NCBI GenBank assembly: GCA_047967505.1 | Contig: CM106538.1 | Source: Dipteris shenzhenensis | Lineage: Eukaryota; Polypodiophyta; Polypodiopsida; Gleicheniales | DNA: 64,000 bases | Reading direction: 5' to 3' (one strand) | Shown: positions 55,901 to 64,000 of the stretch, in pieces | How the letters are laid out: every line of letters begins with the position of its first letter | Numbering within the stretch: the stretch's first letter is position 1 | The notes under the pieces: generated by a model | What the model was told of the DNA's origin: nothing | The model's input: only the letters and a program-made list of their open reading frames with translations | Database searches by the model: none | Made by a program: the position numbers and the translations under genes

Positions 55901-58696
55901 ATGAAAAAACACGGTCCTAGGTGTGTTAATCAAACAAGTACTTATCGGATGGGGGCTTCACTTTGCACGCAAGTCCATTTCAACTAGGTTGAGATTCGTG
56001 CAAAGTATTTTCACCATCAGATATGCTCTGCATGGTCGATTACACATTACACAACGTTTTTTCGGTAGTGATATGCACATCGACAAAAAAACACGACCTT
56101 AGGTATGTTATATGACCAAGTACTTATCGGATGGATATGCCTCTTTGAGAACATTTCAATACCACCTAGATTAAGGTGTAGGAAAAGTATTGTGCCCATT
56201 GGATATGCTTTGCATGGTCGATCGAGCATTAAATACCATTTTTGCCTTAGTATCATGCACATCTGTAAAAAAACACGCTGCTAGGTGTGTTATCCGATCA
56301 AGTACTTATGCGATGGGAATGCCACTTTGCATGTAATTCAATTCCACCTAGTTGAAGATGTGTGCAAAGTATTGTGCCCATCGGGCGGATATGCTTTGCA
56401 TTGTGGATCAAGCATAAAACACCGTTTTTGGAAAGCTCATATTTGTCATCAAAATGGATGAAGCTCACTTGGTGAAAGAACAGAAGTTAGAGTACCACCT
56501 AGGTTGAGGCATAGGAAAAGTGTTGTGCCCATCGGATATCCTTTGCATGGTCGATCAAGCATTAAATACTATTTTTGCTCGAGTGTCATGCACATCCATA
56601 AAAAAACACGCTGCTAGGTATGTTATCCGATCAAGCACTTATGGGATGGGCGTGCCACTTTGCATGTAAGTCAATTCCACCTGGTTGAAGGTGTGTGCAA
56701 AGTATTGTGCCCATCGGATATGCTTTGAATTGTCGATCAAGCATAAAACACCGTTTTTGCCTTAGTGTCATGCACAACCATGAAAAAACACGGTCCTAGG
56801 TGTGTTAATCAAACAAATACTTATCGGATGGGGGCTCCACTTTGCACACAAGTCTGTTTCAACTAGGTTAAGATGCGTGCAAAGTATTGTCACCATCGGA
56901 TATGCTCTGCATGGTCGATTACACATTATACAACGTTTTTTCGGTAGTGATATGCACATCGACAAAAAAACACGCCCTTAGGTATGTTATCTGACCAAGT
57001 ACTTATCGGATGGGTGTGCCTCTTTGAGAACATTTCAATGCCACCTAGGTTAAGGTGTAGGAAAAGTATTGTGCCCATTGGATATGCTTTGCATGGTCGA
57101 TCGAGCATTAAATACCATTTTGGCCTTAGTGTCATGCACATCCATAAAGAACACGCTGCTAGGTGTGTTATCCGATCAAGTACTTATGCGATGGGAACGC
57201 CACTTTGCTTAAAAAAACACGGTCCTAGGTGTGTTATTCAAACAAGTACTTATTAGATGGGGAATCCACTTTGCACGCAAGTATCTTTTAACTAGGTTGA
57301 GGTGTGTGCAAAGTATTGTGACCATCGGATATGCTTTGCATGGCCGATCACGCATTATACATCGTTTTTCCCCTAGTGATATGCACATCCAAAAAAAACA
57401 CGCCCTTAGATGTGTTATCTAACCAAGTACTTATTGGATGGGTGTGCCTCTTTGAGAAAATTTCACTAACACCTAGGTTGAGGCATAGGAAAAGTTTTGT
57501 GCCCATCGGATATCCTTTGCATGGTCGATCGAGCATTAAATACTATTTTTGCTCTAGTGTCATGCACATCCGTAAAAAAAACACGCTACTAGGTATGTTA
57601 TCCGATCAAGCAGTTATGGGATGGGTGTGCCACTTTGCATGTAAGTCAATTCCACCTAGTTGAAGGTGTGTGCAAGTATTGTGCCCATCGGATATGCTTT
57701 GCATTGTCGATCAAGCATAAAACACCGTTTTTGCCTTAGTGTCATGCACAACCATGAAAAAACACGGTCCTAGGTGTGTTAACCAAACAAGTACTTATCA
57801 GATGGGGGCTCCACATTGCACACAAGTCCGTTTCAACTAGGTTGAGATGCGCGCAAAGTATTGTCACCATCGGATATGCTCTGCATGGTCGATTAAAACA
57901 CCGTTTTTGCCTTAGTGTCATGCACAACCATAAAAAAACACGGTCCTAGGTGTGTTAATCAAACAAGTACTTATCGGATGGGGGCTCCACTTTGCACACA
58001 AGTCCGTTTCAACTAGTTTGAGATGCGTGCAAAGTATTGTCACCATCGGATATGCTCTGCATGGTCGATTATGCATTATACAACGTTTTTCCCATAGTGA
58101 TATGCACATCTGCAAAAAAACACGCCCTTAGGTATGTTATCTGACCAAGTACTTATCAGATGGATGTGCCTCTTTGAGAACATTTCAATACCACCTAGGT
58201 TAAGGCGTAGGAAAAGTACTGTTCCCATCGGATATGCTTTGCATGGTCGATCGAGCATTAAATACCATTTTTGCCTTAGTGTCATGCACATCTGTAAAAA
58301 AACACCCTGCTATGTGTGTTATCCGATCAAGTACTTATGTGATGGGAATGCCACTTTGCATGTAAGTCAATTCCACCTAGTTGAAGGTGTGTGCAAAGTA
58401 TTGTGCCCATCGGATATGCTTTGCATTGTCGATCAAGCATAAAACACCGTTTTTGCCTTAGTGTCATGCACAACCATATAAAAACACGGCCCTAGGTGTG
58501 TTATTCAAACAAGTACTTATCAGATGGGGGCTCCACTTTGCATGCAAGTCTGTTTCAATTATGTTGAGGTGCATGCAAAGTATTGTGACCATCGGATATG
58601 CTTTGCATGGTCGATCACGCATTATACACCGTTTTTTCCCTAGTGATATGCACATCCGCAAAGAAACACGCCCTTAGGTGTGTTATCTGACCAAGT

Positions 58697-58699
<3 letters not shown>
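52917..58699. repeat. Satellite: about 182-bp monomers in an A-B-C higher-order array
   Basis: About 31 tandem monomers of roughly 182 bp. Three subtypes are told apart by the segment after AAAAACACG. A: CTGCTAGGTGTGTTATCCGA. B: GTCCTAGGTGTGTTATTCAA. C: CCCTTAGGTGTGTTATCTGA. From about 54,100 to 56,300 the order is A-B-C repeated, giving a roughly 546-bp unit. The first units are irregular (A, A, B, A, B, C), and deletions or jumps occur at about 56,430, 57,208 and 57,897. Each subtype holds CAAGTACTTAT in its middle. Frames of 61-71 codons recur on the minus strand but shift between monomers (182 is not a multiple of three), so they are not genes. Confidence 0.93.
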
Positions 58700-59890
<1,191 letters not shown>

Positions 59891-60825
59891 GATGAGAGAG
59901 ATAGACGAGAGATGAAAATTTAGAGAGGGAGGGAACAAGAGAAAGTACGAGATAGAGGGATAGAGAGAGTAGGAATGAAAGAGATAGAAAATCTTACCAA
60001 TGAGGAGGAGAAAGGAGTGGGCGACGATCAAGGAGGGATAAAGGAGAGATGTTTTGATGGAGGGATGTGGGAGCTATGATCAATGAGGGATATTAGAGGA
60101 GAGATAGTGAAGGAGAATGTAAATGTGTGGAAACTTGCAAACAAAACTATCTACCTTGGTGTGTGATTTAGTCGAAACTTAAACAAACAAGACTATAAAC
60201 CTTGGTGTTTGAAAAGAGAAATGTGTGGAAACTTGAATTTCAAATTTCCCACCTTTTTTTAAACTATGAACCCTTGACAAATGTGTGGAAACTTGAAAAT
60301 TGTGTGAAAAGACAACCTTGTGTTTGAAAAGACAAACGTGTGGAAACTTGAAAAGTGTGAAAAGACAAACGTGTGCGAAAAGGCAAACTTGTGGAAACTT
60401 GAATTTTAAAATTATCTTTTTTTAAAATTTAAAATGAGTTTCACTTTCATTTTCAATTTACTAGTTTAATTTCTCAATTAAAGATTTTGGAATATAGTAG
60501 AAAAAATTGCATTTTGTGTTGGAATATAGAAAGTATAATTTCAAATTTATCACATTTTTGAAAATTTTAAAAGTAGTTTAACTAACATTCATATATTATT
60601 AGTTTAATTTATTTCTTTTTAGGGAGAATTAATATATTCTTAATTTTAATTTTACGTCTAAATTTTTATATTTTTTCATAAAATTTAAGTTAAATTAAAT
60701 TTATTTATATTTCAAATTTTGTGATTGAAACTAATAAGAATTTACTTTGTCAAAATTTAAACTTCTTATGAATGTGAATTTTAAATTCTTATTAGTTTAA
60801 GTTAAATTAATTTGAATTAAAAAAG
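59891..60825. other. Spacer: GTGTGGAAACTTG repeats, then AT-rich DNA
   Basis: Between 60,118 and 60,410 the phrase (A)TGTGTGGAAACTTG(A/C) and its relative GACAAACGTGTG recur at irregular spacing, mixed with ACCTTGGTGTTTGAAAAG. From 60,420 to 60,825 the DNA is very AT-rich with TTTAAATTT words. No gene is seen. Confidence 0.5.
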
Positions 60826-61380
60826 GGTTTGGGGGTTTAGGTTTAAGGTTTGGGGATTGGGGGGTTAGTATTTGGGGGTTTAGGGTTTGGGAGTTAGGCT
60901 TAGGGTTTGGGGTTAGGGGTTAGGGGTTTACGGTTTAGGGGGGTTAGTATTTGGGGGTTAGGGTTTAGGGTTTAGGGTTTAGGTTTTGGGGTTCAGGGTT
61001 TAGGGATTAGGGTTTAGGGTTTGGGTTTAGGGTAGGTTTAGGGTTTAGGGGTTTGGATTTAGGGTTTAGGAGTTTGAGGGTTTGGGAGTTAGGGTTTGGG
61101 GTTTGGGAGTTTTGGTTTAGGATTTAGGGTTTGGGGGTTTGGGTTTAGGATTTAGGTCTAGGGTTTAGGGTTTGGAGGTTTGGGTTTAGGGTTTAGTGTC
61201 TCGGGGTTAGGTTTTAGGGTTTTAGGATTTGGGTTTCGAGTTTGGGGGTTAGGGTTTAGGGTTTGGGAGTTTGGGTTTAGGGTTTAGGGTTTGGAGTTTA
61301 GGCTTTAGGGTTTAGGGTTTTAGGATTTGAGGGTTTGGGTTTCGGGTTTGGGGGTTAGGGGTTAGGGTTTAGGTTTGGAG
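60826..61380. repeat. Degenerate telomere-like (TTTAGGG) array
   Basis: About 550 bp of GGTTTAGGG, GGGGTTAGGG and TTTGGGG variants, all in one orientation (TTTAGGG on the plus strand). A few exact runs of three units occur near 60,960-60,985. The array is flanked on both sides by AT-rich DNA, so it is interstitial here. Confidence 0.88.
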
Positions 61381-61980
61381 TCAATTTAAAATTTTAGTTT
61401 TTATTATTTTTCATAAAGTCAAATTTGAATTTATTAAGATTTTAACTTTTTATTCATGTGAATGTTAAATTCTTATGAGTTATAGTAAATTAGTTTTTGT
61501 AAATAAAAATTTTATCTTTTTTAAACTCACAACCTGAGTATATTAAAAAGAACAATGGAAAATAGATTATTTCTTACTTTTAACTTGCAACCTAAGCATA
61601 TTAAAAAGAACAATGGAAAAGAAATTATTTCTTGCTTTTCTTCACTTTGACGGTTGGTGTAGTCTAGATTAGCATAGATTAGTTTGTACTTAGAGGAGAG
61701 AACTCCAAAAAAACCAATCAAAGCCATGCTCAAAATTTCCCGACTAGTTTCTAATCGAAGTCAGTCCATTCGTTCACATTTGGTTTCACACTCACATCAA
61801 CCCTACCATTTAAGCAATGATCAAGGTTTTATAACTTTTCCTTGCCCATGTGCATATTTTACAAATGGCCCACTTTGGTGCATCCCCAGTGTCCACTTGT
61901 TCTATGTCTAACCAAGGATATTTGGCTAGCCAATCTTCTTGAAAATTCCTACGAATATCCCAAGCTCTCTTTCTCTTCTA
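61381..61980. other. AT-rich DNA and a fragment resembling the C4 leader
   Basis: 61,500-61,620 holds an imperfect duplication (TATTAAAAAGAACAATGGAAAA twice). 61,600-61,830 resembles 31,465-31,660 of the C4 leader: AAATTATTTCTTGCT, GGTTGGTGTAGTCTAGAT..TAGATTAG, AAAGCCATGCTCAAAATT, GACTAGT and CGTTCACATTTGGTTTCACA match counterparts there. It is probably a piece of a related copia leader. Confidence 0.5.
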
Positions 61981-62463
61981 CTAACTTGAAGAGTTGCAAT
62001 TTTGTGATGCATTCTCAATGGCTTCTTCAATTGGTGTTGACATTGATGATATTGTTTCTGACATTTTTCCACTTTCCAATCCAGTTAAATCCACTACCTC
62101 ATTATTTGTTAATGATGTGCTACCTGATGAATTTTCAATTCCAATTGCATTGCCTTGATTACAGTTTTGTGATCCTGTGTTCCCTGCTTCCAAGACTTGA
62201 AAACTCAAATCCCTATTAAAACTATCATCGTTAAGCAGTGATCTAGAACATTGATTTCTAGCATGATGCATTGTGCCCAAAGCATGTTCAGGAGTCCCAT
62301 AAATTGCTTCATGATTCATGGATGATGAACTTGAGAGTAAATTCTCTGGTGTACTTGATGTTGTAAACATGTTTATATTAGTGCCCAATGATGTAGAAGG
62401 TAATAAGAAAGATGTCATTTTTGTATTTTTCTCCAAAGCTTGAACTTTCTTCTTTCTTCCCAT
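61981..62463 (-). CDS. Hypothetical protein, basic N-terminus, Ser/Asn/Thr-rich
   Basis: A 160-codon frame starting MGRKKKVQALEKNTKMTSFL. After the basic start (a possible nuclear signal) it is rich in Ser, Thr and Asn (TSSTPENLLSSSSSMNHEAI) with no recognised domain, membrane segment or signal peptide. It lies on the same strand as the kinase relic 440 bp upstream and could be an exon of a larger gene or a transposon accessory frame. The start is the first Met of an open frame. I do not recognise it; composition and a clean ATG are the only support for coding. Confidence 0.4.
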   Translation of the reverse strand: MGRKKKVQALEKNTKMTSFLLPSTSLGTNINMFTTSSTPENLLSSSSSMNHEAIYGTPEHALGTMHHARNQCSRSLLNDDSFNRDLSFQVLEAGNTGSQNCNQGNAIGIENSSGSTSLTNNEVVDLTGLESGKMSETISSMSTPIEEAIENASQNCNSSS

Positions 62464-62901
62464 GATAAGTACCTGTTTAAAAAATTATGTCTTTATTAGT
62501 TGAGCATAAAATAGACCATAATTTCTTTTCTCTAAACACATGCTGAAAAAATAGCATGATAATTCTTATCCTTATAAAATTATGTGCACTTCAAGTGTGT
62601 TGCAAATCAATTATAAAACATCTTCTAAGAGAAGAAATACTTTAATTTATTTTCATACAAATCTACTATATGAATACAAAATGAATACAAGTCCACCACA
62701 TGAATACAACAACAAGGTATTGCTAGCTTCAAAGCAACATTCATCTCATCAAGGGCCGCATTGCTAGACTTGTATTACATCCAAAGCAACATTCAAAGGT
62801 AGACTGAGTATATTTTCTATGTTGCTAGCTTCAAAGCAACATTCATCTCATCAAGGGGCCGCATTGCTAGACTCGCATTACATCCAAATGTTGATAGGAT
62901 A
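62464..62901. repeat. Spacer with a 102-bp tandem duplication
   Basis: TGCTAGCTTCAAAGCAACAT..TCATCAAGGG..CCGCATTGCTAGACT starts at 62,721 and again at 62,823 (period 102 bp) with few differences. The remainder is AT-rich. A GAATACAA..CACATGAATACAA short repeat precedes it (62,665-62,710). Confidence 0.75.
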
Positions 62902-63769
62902 CTATAGGTATTCCATAAGTGCTATTCTCTCAATAGAATTCTCAGTCATCATCTTTTCAAGGGCATGTTTTTTAATACACTTTAATAGTGCACTATCAGG
63001 CATGTGGCGAGACTGTTCAAAATACCCAACTGCATCTTCCCAAAACTGTATAATCTCTATAATTATCCATCCTAATGCATATATGTCTGGCTGAGGGCTA
63101 TACACACCTCTCCTCAAAAAACATTGAAGCTCAGGTGCAAACCACTTCTTTCGTGCACGCTCTTGCTCTTTCTTATGCTTCCTTTGTGTAAATTGTTGGT
63201 CAGTCTCTAGAGATGTCTTCTTCATATCCTTAAAAGCTTTTCTAGTCTCTGAAGAAACTTGTGCCATCCCCCAATGCCAACTCTACATGCACCATTTGCT
63301 ATGAAATCTAACAGAATGTTACCAGGATGTAAGTCTGTATGAATCCACTGACCCTTATGTAACCTTGTTAATCTAGCAATGAGTGCATGCTTGCCTTCAT
63401 TTCTTTGCCTCTTTTTAGGACTATGTCAACATAGCGCCTAAACCTACCTTGCTCATATGGTAAAGTTCTCATGAAGTGCATCAAGCTACCACCGTTAAAA
63501 TATGGTGTGATAGTCCACAAGGGCTCTTTTGGAGTTGCTGCAATAACACGAACAAGAATAGGATCCCAAATTTGCATTTGTCCCTCCTTCCTTGCCTCTC
63601 GTGTATGATCCCCTATGTTACCCTTATATTGCTTTCCAGCATAGCATATATGCTGTAATAACCATGGAGCACCTGTGAGTTGTACTTTGTAGACAAATCC
63701 ATATGTGCCAGAACCTATCTTTTCACCAACTTGGATCTCATTTTCAGTTATGCACATCATGAAGGACAC
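62902..63769 (-). pseudogene. Protein kinase relic (two frameshifts)
   Basis: The N-lobe frame (63,368-63,769) has VGEKIGSGTYGFVYKVQLTG, a complete glycine-rich loop, a candidate ATP-binding Lys in YAGKQYKG, and the hinge TPYFNGGSLMHFM. Near 63,400 the frame shifts to one reading WIHTDLHPGNILLDF (catalytic loop, HRD as HTD, with Asp and Asn kept). Near 63,275 it shifts again, and the activation-segment DFG equivalent is lost at the join (VGIGGW). The last frame (62,902-63,267) has APE in WFAPELQC and the subdomain IX Asp in PDIYALGWIIIEI. Order and spacing are those of one Ser/Thr-kinase-like domain. Introns could explain the shifts, but no clear GT..AG pairs stand out, so pseudogene is preferred. 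Confidence 0.7.
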
Positions 63770-64000
63770 ATTGCTTATATGACTTGCCCTGATCTATAGC
63801 TTTTGAGAATCACTACCTTGCACTTCTCGCATTTTTCCATTCAAAATCCTTGCACTTTCTTCTCCTTTTGCTACTTCACAACATAAACTTAAAAAAATAA
63901 ATAAGCATATATTTTTTCAGGTTGTCAGCTAGAACTAAGGAACTTGGTCCTAGGTCGTGGTGCCTCTTAGCCCCCTGCCTTGTGAGGGCAGGAACCAGAC
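63770..64000. other. Upstream flank of the kinase relic, nothing recognised
   Basis: No gene is seen. A short hairpin CCTGCC..GGCAGG lies at about 63,977-63,992. Confidence 0.3.

Noticed and set aside
53343-58661. Family of repeated 61-71 residue Cys-containing peptides on the minus strand (M.MCISLGEKWCIM type)
   Set aside because: They are translations of satellite monomers. The 182-bp period is not a multiple of three, no promoter or signal peptide goes with them, and substitutions do not respect codons.

Overview
This window is a repeat-rich stretch of a land-plant nuclear genome. The plant assignment rests on a degenerate TTTAGGG-type telomere-like array, Ty1/copia elements with the classic initiator-Met tRNA primer site (TGGTATCAGAGC), and Ty3/gypsy elements whose primer site resembles the tRNA-Asp site used by plant Tat/Athila-type elements. 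Nothing bacterial is present: no operons, no ribosome binding sites, no CRISPR array. Almost every coding region is transposon-derived and carries stops, frameshifts or deletions. The species cannot be told from the sequence; layered nesting of decayed elements points to a large genome.

Region 1 (1-29,255) is dominated by one gypsy family, here called G1, on the minus strand. A nearly complete G1 copy (G1b, 12,018-25,009, about 13 kb, target duplication ACTGC) sits inside the integrase-side region of an older copy of the same family (G1a). G1a resumes at 25,010 with RT, is interrupted by a small gag-only element (26,422-28,178, target duplication TCGTG), resumes again with its protease/linker region, and ends at 29,255 where a copia LTR starts. 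On its other side G1a ends in an LTR (8,629-10,025) followed directly by a second G1 5' leader and gag (8,628 down to 4,531). That LTR is flanked on both sides by G1 internal sequence, the layout left by LTR-LTR recombination. G1 leaders are unusual: long (GA)n tracts, G-run minisatellites, a palindrome-rich TAGGTTA stretch and a telobox hairpin.

Region 2 (29,256-49,538) is a mosaic of copia elements in both orientations. It holds a 5' LTR, primer site and long leader (C4, containing a tRNA-Leu-like 5' half); an LTR element with an unrecognised proline-rich ORF (L3); a badly decayed copia (C3); three copies of one copia family (C1a, C1b, C1c), two of them abutting head-to-head at 44,976/44,977; and the pol of a second copia (C2). 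Many in-frame stops are TAG codons where the sister copy or family reads CAG or TGG, as expected from deamination of methylated CHG cytosines.

Region 3 (49,539-64,000) holds AT-rich DNA with two perfect hairpin palindromes; a broken gene with a GHTHEDIDQ motif (DUF7869-like, probably transposon-derived); a 5.8 kb satellite of about 182-bp monomers in an A-B-C higher-order pattern; about 1.2 kb of (GA)n DNA that starts inside a satellite monomer; a degenerate telomere-like array; a small hypothetical ORF; and a frameshifted protein-kinase relic.

The elements do not form a working pathway. The window records successive insertion, recombination and methylation-type decay. The most interesting items are the self-nested and LTR-sharing G1 structures, the gag-only element, the head-to-head C1 pair, the dyad-containing higher-order satellite and the tRNA-half relic.
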